From IMG/VR virus record IMGVR_UViG_3300024518_002657, positions 1-22,819 of that record: a stretch of 22,819 bases of DNA; one strand, 5' to 3'. Source of the stretch: a virus. Position 1 is the first letter of the stretch, and every line of letters starts with the position of its first letter. Shown one piece after another: positions 1 through 5,262 of this stretch. The translations under genes were made by a program, and so were the position numbers. Under the pieces are notes generated by a model, which saw only the letters and a list, made by a program, of their open reading frames with translations, searched no databases and was not told where the DNA came from.

Positions 1-12
1 ACTTGTGGCGGC

Positions 13-186
13 TCATGCTTTGCCCTTCTGGCACCCTGGACACGGCCGGCCGCACGGGATGCCATGTACACAAGGCCACCAGTCAGCCGCGAAGTCTGGG
101 CAGGGGTGCTCAGGAGTGATCACCCCACGGTCCCCGGGGCGCGGTCTCTCACACCCTCGCTCCGTCGACACCGCTGTGGAGCTCAT
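13..186 (-). CDS. small zinc-ribbon protein, second copy (57 aa)
   Basis: A 57-aa reading frame from ATG at 186 to TGA at 13-15. The C-terminus carries a cysteine-rich knuckle, WWPCVHGIPCGRPCPGCQKG, which looks like a zinc ribbon; function is unknown. It is a near-duplicate of the protein ending at 1214: the shared part starts at STAVSTERGCERPR and runs to the knuckle. No clear Shine-Dalgarno site precedes the ATG, but it begins 17 bases after the stop of the PAPS-reductase-like gene, so it could be read by reinitiation. Compared with its paralog it has one more cysteine pair (IPCGRPC against VPLGRRC). Whether this copy is expressed or is just the residue of a duplication cannot be told from the sequence. 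Confidence 0.55.
   Translation of the reverse strand: MSSTAVSTERGCERPRPGDRGVITPEHPCPDFAADWWPCVHGIPCGRPCPGCQKGKA
64..180. repeat. 117-bp direct repeat, copy A
   Basis: Aligned by hand with 1271-1387, this segment matches at 111 of 117 positions. The repeats lie in the same orientation, 1207 bp apart, and bracket the PAPS-reductase-like gene. Similarity drops abruptly after CTGTGGA at 180 (1387 in the other copy). On the other side it decays gradually to about position 25 (1231). Both copies encode the C-terminal part of a zinc-ribbon protein in the same frame. Confidence 0.9.
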
Positions 187-203
187 GTGGGAGTATCATG
201 ATT

Positions 204-1085
204 TTAGCTATTGCAGTATCCGCTGCATTCGTTGTCGAATAATTCGAGTTGGTCGAGGTCGTTGTATGACTCTGCGAGTGGTGTGCGTGAGGGGTGGAGG
301 TAGGGCGTTCCCTTGAGTATTCCGAGACTCCACATGTCATCACCTGTGCGTTTTTTTCCTGTGCGAATTCGTTCTTGGGCCGCTTTTGCTTGTTCCCGAG
401 TTATTTTCGGAACCGTACGGAGCCATTGGTCGAATTCCACCACGTCTGAGAATTCCTCTGGGCGTCGTTTCCTCATTTCTGCGAAGTAGCGTGGGGAGTG
501 GAATGGGCAACCACTACAACTACTTTTCACGGGTTGTCGTCCGAGGACTTTTTCTGAGTATCGTTTGCAATCTTCTCGACTCCACCCAAGTTCGATGAGG
601 GGCCACCTGACGGTCTCCCATTTTTCTTGGCTTGGTTTCATTCTACTGACTTCATCGGTGGAAATTCCAATCCACGTTTCGAGGTGGTGCCTCCATCTTT
701 GCCCTTTTCTGTAACCCAGTCGGCGTCTGATTTCCTTACGGATTGGTTCGATTTTGTAATTGTCAGTGCATTGTCGCGGGATGAGCGCATTAGACCCGTC
801 TGGCTGTTTGAGGTGGAGCGGCATCGTGGATGCGCCTCGTGGTGTGCGTATTGATCCGGCCGTGACAGTGCAGAGTTCCAGGTCGTGGTCTTTGGCCCAG
901 TCGATCATGTCCTTCAGGTGTGCCATGACTTCCTTGGGCTCCCATTGGGTGTCTGCGAAGATCGCCACGTCTGGGCGTTCACCTCCTGGGAGGTCGCCTC
1001 GACATGCGGCGAGCATGAGCGCCGTGGATTGCACTCCGGCTCCGAAGGAGAGAACTTTATATGTATCACCCTGTGGAATAGTCAT
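204..1085 (-). CDS. phosphoadenosine phosphosulfate reductase-family (PP-loop) protein
   Basis: A 293-aa protein from the ATG at 1085, preceded by GGGAGGT. It has a variant PP-loop, SFGAGVQS (residues 13-20), then IFADTQWEP (42-50), RQCTDNYK (104-111), WIGISTDEVSRMK (138-150) and a conserved KSSCSGCPF (187-195). These motifs in this order are typical of the phage-borne PAPS-reductase-like family, which bind nucleotide through the PP-loop; the physiological substrate of the phage members is not established. An in-frame start at 1217, overlapping the previous stop as ATGA, would add 44 residues with three cysteines and a histidine (RLRCSDRHC...ACPQG). Base composition changes within the gene: lines around 361-420 and 661-720 are about 50% GC, well below the window, while the 5' third is GC-rich. 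The gene sits between two copies of a zinc-ribbon gene and downstream of an adenine methyltransferase, so a role in nucleic acid modification is possible but inferred. Confidence 0.85.
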   Translation of the reverse strand: MTIPQGDTYKVLSFGAGVQSTALMLAACRGDLPGGERPDVAIFADTQWEPKEVMAHLKDMIDWAKDHDLELCTVTAGSIRTPRGASTMPLHLKQPDGSNALIPRQCTDNYKIEPIRKEIRRRLGYRKGQRWRHHLETWIGISTDEVSRMKPSQEKWETVRWPLIELGWSREDCKRYSEKVLGRQPVKSSCSGCPFHSPRYFAEMRKRRPEEFSDVVEFDQWLRTVPKITREQAKAAQERIRTGKKRTGDDMWSLGILKGTPYLHPSRTPLAESYNDLDQLELFDNECSGYCNS

Positions 1086-1213
1086 TGCATTACCTCCCAG
1101 CGGACCGCTCAGACGCCCCTGGGGACACGCCCGCAACTCTTCGCCCTCTACGAGGACGTCAGACTCCAGCCCGCTCCACTTGCAATGGCGATCTGAGCAG
1201 CGAAGGCGCTTTC

Positions 1214-1429
1214 TCATCCCGTGGTCGCTCCCTTCTGACAGGCTGGACAGCGCCGGCCGAGCGGCACCCCATGTACACAAGGCCACCAGTCCGCCTGAAA
1301 GTCTGGGCTGGGGTGCTCAGGAGTGATCACCCCACGGTCCCCGGGGCGCGGTCTCTCACACCCGCGCTCCGTCGACACCGCTGTGGAACCGCCACGTCTC
1401 ACCGTGGACCCACTACAGCTCGCCGTCAT
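1214..1429 (-). CDS. small zinc-ribbon protein, first copy (71 aa)
   Basis: Starts at ATG 1429, which overlaps the TGA of a 20-codon micro-ORF (GCATGA), and ends at 1214, where its TGA overlaps an ATG at 1217 (GGATGAG). The C-terminus reads DWWPCVHGVPLGRRCPACQK, a cysteine knuckle resembling a zinc ribbon. The last 49 or so residues are duplicated at 13-186. A GGGGTG stretch about 5 bases upstream may act as ribosome binding site. Function is unknown; small zinc-ribbon proteins of this kind are common in phage accessory operons and may bind nucleic acid. Confidence 0.6.
   Translation of the reverse strand: MTASCSGSTVRRGGSTAVSTERGCERPRPGDRGVITPEHPSPDFQADWWPCVHGVPLGRRCPACQKGATTG
1271..1387. 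repeat. 117-bp direct repeat, copy B
   Basis: Partner of 64-180, with six mismatches over 117 bases by hand count, four of them clustered near 1292-1297. It lies in the 3' part of the first zinc-ribbon gene. Homologous recombination between the copies would delete the PAPS-reductase-like gene and leave a single zinc-ribbon gene. Confidence 0.9.
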
Positions 1430-1488
1430 GCCGGCACCCCAAAGTCCAGCGCACGCTGGGCGAGACGCTTCGCCGCGACCAGGTTCAT
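1426..1488 (-). CDS. micro-ORF (20 aa) linking methyltransferase and zinc-ribbon gene
   Basis: ATG at 1488 overlaps the TGA of the adenine methyltransferase (1485-1487) as ATGA, and its own TGA overlaps the ATG of the zinc-ribbon gene at 1429 in the same way. It reads MNLVAAKRLAQRALDFGVPA, which could form a basic amphipathic helix. It may be a true micropeptide, a device for carrying ribosomes from one gene to the next, or a decayed gene. Two other micro-ORFs of like size sit at equivalent positions in this operon. Confidence 0.35.
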   Translation of the reverse strand: MNLVAAKRLAQRALDFGVPA

Positions 1489-2414
1489 GCCGCGCCCCAT
1501 AAATTGGGCTGATCGCACGATAGGCAGGCAGGAGAGAACCAGATCGCCTCTTTGTTAGTAGTCTTCGAGCCGTTATAAGTGAACCGACCACGGTCCCATT
1601 GTTTGATAGACCACTCGTCTGGTAGGCTGTAGTCGCCGATGTGCCCACAGAGCGCAACTCGCAGATCGGCGTGATCACGCGCCCACGACTCCACCTTGTC
1701 CGCTACACCGATAGCCGTATACACCGACTCATACGCCCGGTATGGAGGGTCGAGAAACACCGCCGTATCGGTGCCGCCATAGTGCGAATTGAGACACCGA
1801 TCCCACTCGCCGTGGATCAGCCGAACGCGCTCAAGCCGGCGCGACAGAGACGTTAACCACTTGTACGCCACCTCAGCCGACGGCCCCCTCCCGGCATTGC
1901 CCACATGGGGAATCTGGCCGACGGCCTGCACGCCCATCCCGGCATCGCTCACATGGGGAATCTGGCCGACGGCCTGCACGCCCATCCCGGCATCGCTCAC
2001 ATGGGGAATCTGGCCGACCCAATCGCACCACCCGGAACCAATCCAACAGCATTGACCCCAGAGCCACCAGCCGGCAATCTTGGCGTCCCCAGGCCAGTCC
2101 GCCTCCTGTAAACCAGCGAGGTCTCCGCGATGTTCCATCAGCCACCGATGTCGCGCCCCGAGGTCGACATGGCTGACCGGATACGTCGCCCACATCGCGA
2201 CGTCATCAGGCTGGTGCTGGGTCGCTCGCCAGAAGTTTGCGACAAACCCGTTGACGTCGTTTACCACCTCCAGGGACGCCGGCTCGCTTGCCGCGAGGAG
2301 CATAGCCGCTGAGCCACAGAACGGCTCGATGTAGTGTTTGGGACGACCGAGCCGCGACCATACACAGTCGACCACGGATCGCTTCCCGCCAAACCAGGGG
2401 AACGGTGCGTTCAC
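1485..2414 (-). CDS. dam: D12-class DNA adenine N6-methyltransferase
   Basis: A Dam-like methyltransferase of about 309-311 aa that transfers a methyl group from S-adenosylmethionine to adenine N6. In the 311-residue numbering (start at 2420) it has PWFGGK (8-13), EPFCGSAAM (32-40) as the cofactor-binding region and DPPY (224-227) as the catalytic motif, all in the usual order. Two GTG starts are possible, 2420 and 2414; the latter overlaps the TGA of a micro-ORF (GTGA) and is chosen here. Residues 135-182, between the cofactor and catalytic motifs, are a threefold tandem repeat of a 16-residue unit beginning VGQIPHVSDAGMGVQA, an insertion unlike normal family members. Phage Dam proteins usually protect phage DNA from host restriction; the target sequence is not visible here. 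Confidence 0.88.
   Translation of the reverse strand: MNAPFPWFGGKRSVVDCVWSRLGRPKHYIEPFCGSAAMLLAASEPASLEVVNDVNGFVANFWRATQHQPDDVAMWATYPVSHVDLGARHRWLMEHRGDLAGLQEADWPGDAKIAGWWLWGQCCWIGSGWCDWVGQIPHVSDAGMGVQAVGQIPHVSDAGMGVQAVGQIPHVGNAGRGPSAEVAYKWLTSLSRRLERVRLIHGEWDRCLNSHYGGTDTAVFLDPPYRAYESVYTAIGVADKVESWARDHADLRVALCGHIGDYSLPDEWSIKQWDRGRFTYNGSKTTNKEAIWFSPACLSCDQPNLWGAA
1880..2018. repeat. 48-bp tandem repeat inside the adenine methyltransferase
   Basis: Two identical 48-bp units at 1902-1949 and 1950-1997, followed by the first 21 bases of a third at 1998-2018 and preceded by a degenerate partial copy at about 1880-1901. The unit length is a multiple of three, so the gene stays in frame and the protein repeats a 16-aa block. 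Confidence 0.93.
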
Positions 2415-2467
2415 ACCCACCCCCGTCGCTCCCGATCGGCCTGAATAGACCGCGCCTGCTCATTCAT
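2411..2467 (-). CDS. micro-ORF (18 aa) linking unknown protein and adenine methyltransferase
   Basis: ATG at 2467 overlaps the TGA of the preceding 142-aa gene (2464-2466), and its TGA at 2411-2413 overlaps the GTG start of the methyltransferase at 2414. It reads MNEQARSIQADRERRGWV, a highly charged peptide. Overlap at both ends suggests translational coupling more than an independent protein. Confidence 0.35.
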   Translation of the reverse strand: MNEQARSIQADRERRGWV

Positions 2468-2892
2468 ACCGGCCACTCCTCCTCGAGCCGCGCCAGGTTC
2501 GCCGCATGGACCCGGTCATAGATGGCTTTGCGCTGGGGCGTGTCCTGCCACTGGGGCTTGACGATCGCGGATATCTCAGCAAGGCTCGCAAACTCCGACT
2601 CGCGGGTGCGTGTGCCTGTGGGCCGCTCCTCGCGCTCATGCTCGACCGGCTCGGCTCTGGCATAGTTGTCGAACCGGGCCCGGAAAAACTCGAAACAGTG
2701 GTGCGTCTCCACCACGCGGTGGTCGCGCTCGGCCAGATACCGCTCGAGCCGGGCTGAGAACTCCTCCTGGCCCACGGCGTCGATCAACTCCTTGCACTGC
2801 TTGCCCTCTTTGCCGCCGGCCTTGCGGAACGTGAGGCCAGGCCAGCGCAGTGCCCGGCGGTCGATGAACTCGCCTAGTGGGGTGGAGCTCAT
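2464..2892 (-). CDS. conserved phage-type protein of unknown function (142 aa)
   Basis: A 142-aa charged, soluble protein; no signal peptide, membrane segment or known catalytic motif is visible. Features include KQCKELIDAVG (about 32-42) and a central THHCFEFFRARFDNYARAE (about 63-81), followed by an Arg/Glu-rich stretch and a helical C-terminus. The ATG at 2892 overlaps the stop of a 17-codon micro-ORF and its TGA overlaps the next micro-ORF, so it is a link in the coupled chain 3079 to 13. Its place beside DNA methyltransferases suggests DNA metabolism, but I do not recognise the family. Confidence 0.65.
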   Translation of the reverse strand: MSSTPLGEFIDRRALRWPGLTFRKAGGKEGKQCKELIDAVGQEEFSARLERYLAERDHRVVETHHCFEFFRARFDNYARAEPVEHEREERPTGTRTRESEFASLAEISAIVKPQWQDTPQRKAIYDRVHAANLARLEEEWPV

Positions 2893-2942
2893 GATGTTGG
2901 CAGCTCGCGGTCGCCAGAGATCAGGACCAGTGGATCACTCAC
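2889..2942 (-). CDS. micro-ORF (17 aa) in the coupled chain
   Basis: GTG at 2942 overlaps the TGA of the 46-aa gene (2939-2941) as GTGA; its own TGA (2889-2891) overlaps the ATG at 2892. It reads VSDPLVLISGDRELPTS. It is too short for a function to be assigned. It is one of three such bridges between 3079 and 1214. Confidence 0.3.
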   Translation of the reverse strand: MSDPLVLISGDRELPTS

Positions 2943-3079
2943 GGCACGATCTCCTCACAGGGCGGGACCGGCTCCCACTCCTCATATTTCAGCCAGACCA
3001 GCGCGAGAAACCGGGTCACCTTGCTGTGGCTGCGGATGTAGAGCCGTTCAGCGCGGGTGTGTGCGTCGTCCATTTCCAT
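2939..3079 (-). CDS. small protein (46 aa), first gene of the 3079-13 operon
   Basis: ATG at 3079, preceded by TAGAGGT about 8 bases upstream, gives a 46-aa protein with MEMDDAHTRAERLYIRSH at the N-terminus and a central VTRFLALVWLKYEEWEPV. A second ATG lies at 3073. The function is unknown. It directly follows the palindrome-rich intergenic region 3080-3238, which probably holds the operon's control elements, and its stop overlaps the next start. Confidence 0.55.
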   Translation of the reverse strand: MEMDDAHTRAERLYIRSHSKVTRFLALVWLKYEEWEPVPPCEEIVP

Positions 3080-3238
3080 CGCGTAAACCTCTACGACGTA
3101 CGTACGTCACGACACTTTTGTACCTCATTAGGTACGTCTTCTCGCATTTCCTACCCGACAGAAATGAGGACCAGGGCGCGAAAGTGTCGCCAACGCCCTT
3201 CCCTGGATTTGGTACTGGCTCGCTTCGGGTTGCCAGCG
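3080..3238. promoter_or_regulatory. palindrome-rich intergenic region
   Basis: This 159-base gap holds a perfect 14-bp palindrome GACGTACGTACGTC (3095-3108), a perfect hairpin GTACCT-CATT-AGGTAC (3120-3135) and a widely spaced 9-bp inverted repeat CGACACTTT (3110-3118) / AAAGTGTCG (3181-3189) that encloses the hairpin. It lies directly upstream of the 46-aa gene heading the modification operon. An operator for a repressor or a structured leader are the likeliest roles; an origin or recombination site is also possible. No convincing -35/-10 pair is claimed. Confidence 0.5.
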
Positions 3239-3673
3239 TTACCCAGTGAGACCGCTTTCGCTGTCTCGACGCAATTTATCCGCGGCGCGATGGCACGATC
3301 GGCAAAGCCAGATCACGCTAATAAGCTCGCTGTAATCGTCATGATGGGCCTCGATAGGTCCCATTTCCGAACTGCAACGCATGCATTTATCGGGTTTGCG
3401 AAGCACGCCATTCTCAAGGGCCGTTTGGACCGCCCGCTGCGCCTTGCGCTGTCGCTGCGTCGCGTAAGGGTGGTGTCCAAATATCTTCGCCCGGCGACGT
3501 GATGACTCCCTGCTTAACTCGCGACTTCTCTCAATATTCGAGTAGTACTGTCGTCTCGTCCGAACCAAACGGCATTTTTTACAACTCGCCTCCCTGCCGC
3601 TTTTCACGGTCGGGTTCAGATAGAAATTACCGACCGGCTGGAGAACACCACATGCTCGGCACGTTTTTGTCAT
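3239..3673 (-). CDS. HNH-family endonuclease with N-terminal zinc finger
   Basis: A 144-aa protein with an N-terminal CxxC...CxxC finger (Cys5, Cys8, Cys31, Cys34), a basic middle (40-82) and a C-terminal HNH/treble-clef region: CMRC (97-100), EAHHDDY (108-114), WLCRSCH (122-128). HNH proteins of this size in phages are usually free-standing homing endonucleases or nicking enzymes. The ATG at 3673 has TAGGA 8 bases upstream. GC is about 52-53% in the two 60-base lines counted (3301-3360, 3541-3600), lower than the flanking genes, and non-coding gaps of about 160 bases lie on both sides, both signs of separate acquisition. Its target is not known. Confidence 0.8.
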   Translation of the reverse strand: MTKTCRACGVLQPVGNFYLNPTVKSGREASCKKCRLVRTRRQYYSNIERSRELSRESSRRRAKIFGHHPYATQRQRKAQRAVQTALENGVLRKPDKCMRCSSEMGPIEAHHDDYSELISVIWLCRSCHRAADKLRRDSESGLTG

Positions 3674-3843
3674 AGCTGGTCCTAGCCAATCGAGCCCCCT
3701 CTATTCGGTCACTGGGTCTCGGCGCGGGTTGTGCTGCTGATGTGGCGGCGTGGTAAGATCCCCGGTGAGGGATCTACAGTGTCGCTGTCACTCAGCGGTG
3801 CTACTCTCGACGGCCCTGGGGCAACCACCCCCCGGGGCCACAT
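3674..3843. other. intergenic region with hairpins between HNH gene and cytosine methyltransferase
   Basis: No convincing gene. On the plus strand it holds a perfect 7-bp stem AGATCCC-CGGTGA-GGGATCT (3756-3775) and an imperfect GC-rich stem near 3817-3842 (GGCCCTGGGGC with GCCCCGGGGCC). Neither is followed by a clear T-run on the minus strand, so they are not plain terminators for the upstream gene. They may separate the methyltransferase transcript from the HNH gene. Confidence 0.4.
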
Positions 3844-5085
3844 TTATTCTACGCCCTTTCTAGTCTCGGTCAAGTCCAAGTTCTCCGGCGAGGTAGCGGT
3901 AGGCGGCTGCGGCCTGCTGGGGGACCACGCCGTTCCCCAGGAGTCGGAGCCGCTGCGTGCGGAACTCCAGCGCGCGCTGGACCAAAACATCGGCCACCCC
4001 ATCAGCGTCTCGACAAACAGGGGCGAGAGCCGGTGCGAGTTCGGGGCGCTCGGCAAGGATGGCTGACCAGGCGGCGCGGTCTCCTGGCCCTGGTGGAAAC
4101 GCACCGACTCGACCGTCAACTGTTTGCCCAGCGGCCGAGAGTAGGCACCCACCCTCGCGCTGCGGGCCTCCCAACTCTCGATTGACTCCCTGTCGTTCGG
4201 GGTCGGCCACAGCTTCGCGACGTTCTCCAGCCCCACCTGCCGCTTGCCCGCTTCCGTTTGCCCCTTCGCCGCCACGGCCTCGGGTGTCAGCGTGCGGCCG
4301 CCGTTCGGCACGTCTGGTGTCGGCCACTCTCTCTGTGCCTCCCTTGAGAGATCCCGGCGCTGTGATGTACCGCCCCCCTCCGAATTGCCCGTCTGTGGCG
4401 TGGCCCAGTTTCTCACCCGGATGGTCCTCGGCGTGGTCCAGGCACTCGCAGAACTGCTCAGGTCGTCCGATAGCATCCCCGCCGCGTTGACACTCCCCCT
4501 CTTGACCTTGTTCGCCCACGCTTGTGATCCCTGGCGTGTCGGCGCTCGCGAGTCGCCATCCCTTGCACTCGCGGTGGGCCAGGACAAAGATCCGCTCTCG
4601 TTGATGCGGTGCGCCAACGTCCGATGCCTTGATGAGCGTCTCCGCAACTCGGTAGCCCAGTCGTTCCAACTCTGATCGGACCACCATGTAAGCGGGTCGC
4701 CCATCTGCCTGTCGGGTGGAAACAAGGGCTGCGACGTTCTCCAGAAAGACGAGAGCCGGTCGCGCCCCGTTGATAACCCTGCGGACCTGCGGCCAGAGGT
4801 GTCGGCTATCGTCGTCAGCTTGGCGCTTCCCGGCTGCGGAGAAGGGCTGACACGGGAATCCCGCAGAGAGGAGATCCACGCAGCCACGCCAGCGTCGGCC
4901 GTCGAAGGTCGTAAGGTCGTCCCAGACAGGAGCCGGATGTAGCCGCCCTTCTTCCATGCGCGCGACCAGGACCGCGGCGGCGTAGGCTTCCCGCTCAACG
5001 TAACAGACGGTGCGGTAGGAATCTCCAACGGCGAGGCTGATCCCCAACTCGAGCCCGCCACCTCCGGCACATACAGCCAACCCAT
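3844..5085 (-). CDS. overlapping reading frame within the cytosine methyltransferase ('WPTP' frame)
   Basis: An open frame of 413 codons (ATG 5085, TAA 3844) nested over almost the whole cytosine methyltransferase gene, reading its codons shifted so that this frame's third base is the methyltransferase's first. In the middle it has recurring WPT/WATP/WPTP motifs, each followed by Asp/Asn-rich text (LSWPTASARDGD, NWATPQTGN, EWPTPDVPNGGRT, KRQVGLENVAKLWPTPN), and later LSPLFVETLMGWP. From memory these resemble phage proteins with repeated WPTP and a GLNPxFVEWLMGFP end. Hand counts at 4201-4320 give GC at positions 1/2/3 of 73/56/88% for this frame against 88/73/56% for the methyltransferase frame, the pattern of a real coding frame in a GC-rich genome. 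At 3861-3960 the counts favour the methyltransferase instead. The product may start internally; a conserved shadow frame remains possible. Confidence 0.4.
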   Translation of the reverse strand: MGWLYVPEVAGSSWGSASPLEIPTAPSVTLSGKPTPPRSWSRAWKKGGYIRLLSGTTLRPSTADAGVAAWISSLRDSRVSPSPQPGSAKLTTIADTSGRRSAGLSTGRDRLSSFWRTSQPLFPPDRQMGDPLTWWSDQSWNDWATELRRRSSRHRTLAHRINESGSLSWPTASARDGDSRAPTRQGSQAWANKVKRGSVNAAGMLSDDLSSSASAWTTPRTIRVRNWATPQTGNSEGGGTSQRRDLSREAQREWPTPDVPNGGRTLTPEAVAAKGQTEAGKRQVGLENVAKLWPTPNDRESIESWEARSARVGAYSRPLGKQLTVESVRFHQGQETAPPGQPSLPSAPNSHRLSPLFVETLMGWPMFWSSARWSSARSGSDSWGTAWSPSRPQPPTATSPENLDLTETRKGVE

Positions 5086-5092
5086 GGATCAC
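3860..5092 (-). CDS. dcm: C5 cytosine-specific DNA methyltransferase
   Basis: A 410-aa enzyme that methylates cytosine at C5 using S-adenosylmethionine. Signature motifs occur in order: CAGGGGLELG (motif I, 8-17), SAGFPCQPFS (motif IV, with catalytic Cys81), ENV (motif VI, 118-120), QRERIF (motif VIII, 164-169) and LGNGVVPQQA (motif X region, 385-394). The start is GTG at 5092, overlapping the upstream TGA (GTGA). The stretch between motifs VIII and X, where the target-recognition domain normally lies, is Gly/Arg-rich low-complexity text with repeated VAD elements. In the same stretch another frame has better coding statistics (see 3844-5085). A homologous C-terminal piece of a second such enzyme lies at 5856-6032. 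Likely role: protection of phage DNA from restriction. Confidence 0.88.
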   Translation of the reverse strand: MIHGLAVCAGGGGLELGISLAVGDSYRTVCYVEREAYAAAVLVARMEEGRLHPAPVWDDLTTFDGRRWRGCVDLLSAGFPCQPFSAAGKRQADDDSRHLWPQVRRVINGARPALVFLENVAALVSTRQADGRPAYMVVRSELERLGYRVAETLIKASDVGAPHQRERIFVLAHRECKGWRLASADTPGITSVGEQGQEGECQRGGDAIGRPEQFCECLDHAEDHPGEKLGHATDGQFGGGRYITAPGSLKGGTERVADTRRAERRPHADTRGRGGEGANGSGQAAGGAGERREAVADPERQGVNRELGGPQREGGCLLSAAGQTVDGRVGAFPPGPGDRAAWSAILAERPELAPALAPVCRDADGVADVLVQRALEFRTQRLRLLGNGVVPQQAAAAYRYLAGELGLDRD

Positions 5093-5262
5093 CGCCCCCC
5101 CACGTCTATCACCACCCGCACCGGCTCAGGCGCCACAGGCACCGGATCGGGCGCCATGGCGTCGAGTGCGCCGCCCAACAGGGCGAGCAGGACCAGCGCC
5201 CAGAAGGCATACGCGACGTCCTGGGCCGTCGCTGGACGGCTGTAGGGGCTAGGACCGCGCAC
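5089..5262 (-). CDS. small membrane protein (57 aa)
   Basis: GTG at 5262, preceded by a strong GGGAGG 5 bases upstream, gives 57 aa; the TGA overlaps the methyltransferase GTG start. One membrane segment, VAYAFWALVLLALLGGALDA (about 17-36), is followed by a Pro/Val-rich tail (DPVPVAPEPVRVVIDVGG). It overlaps the preceding gene by 14 bases. A longer in-frame start at 5364 is less likely because that part lies inside the upstream gene. The role is unknown; small membrane proteins in phage early or accessory operons may act in superinfection exclusion. Confidence 0.55.
   Translation of the reverse strand: MRGPSPYSRPATAQDVAYAFWALVLLALLGGALDAMAPDPVPVAPEPVRVVIDVGGR

Noticed and set aside
2666-3502. 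Plus-strand frame of 278 codons crossing several minus-strand genes.
   Set aside because: It runs through the palindromic intergenic region and the HNH gene in antisense, with no protein-like composition.
3817-3842. GC-rich imperfect stem as a terminator for the cytosine methyltransferase.
   Set aside because: It has a mismatch in the stem and no T-run on the transcribed strand.
3709-3843. A 44-codon frame whose ATG abuts the stop of the WPTP frame (TAAATG).
   Set aside because: The peptide is Pro/Ser/Arg-rich without recognisable structure, the AAGGG is badly spaced, and the segment holds hairpins that explain it better as a regulatory gap.
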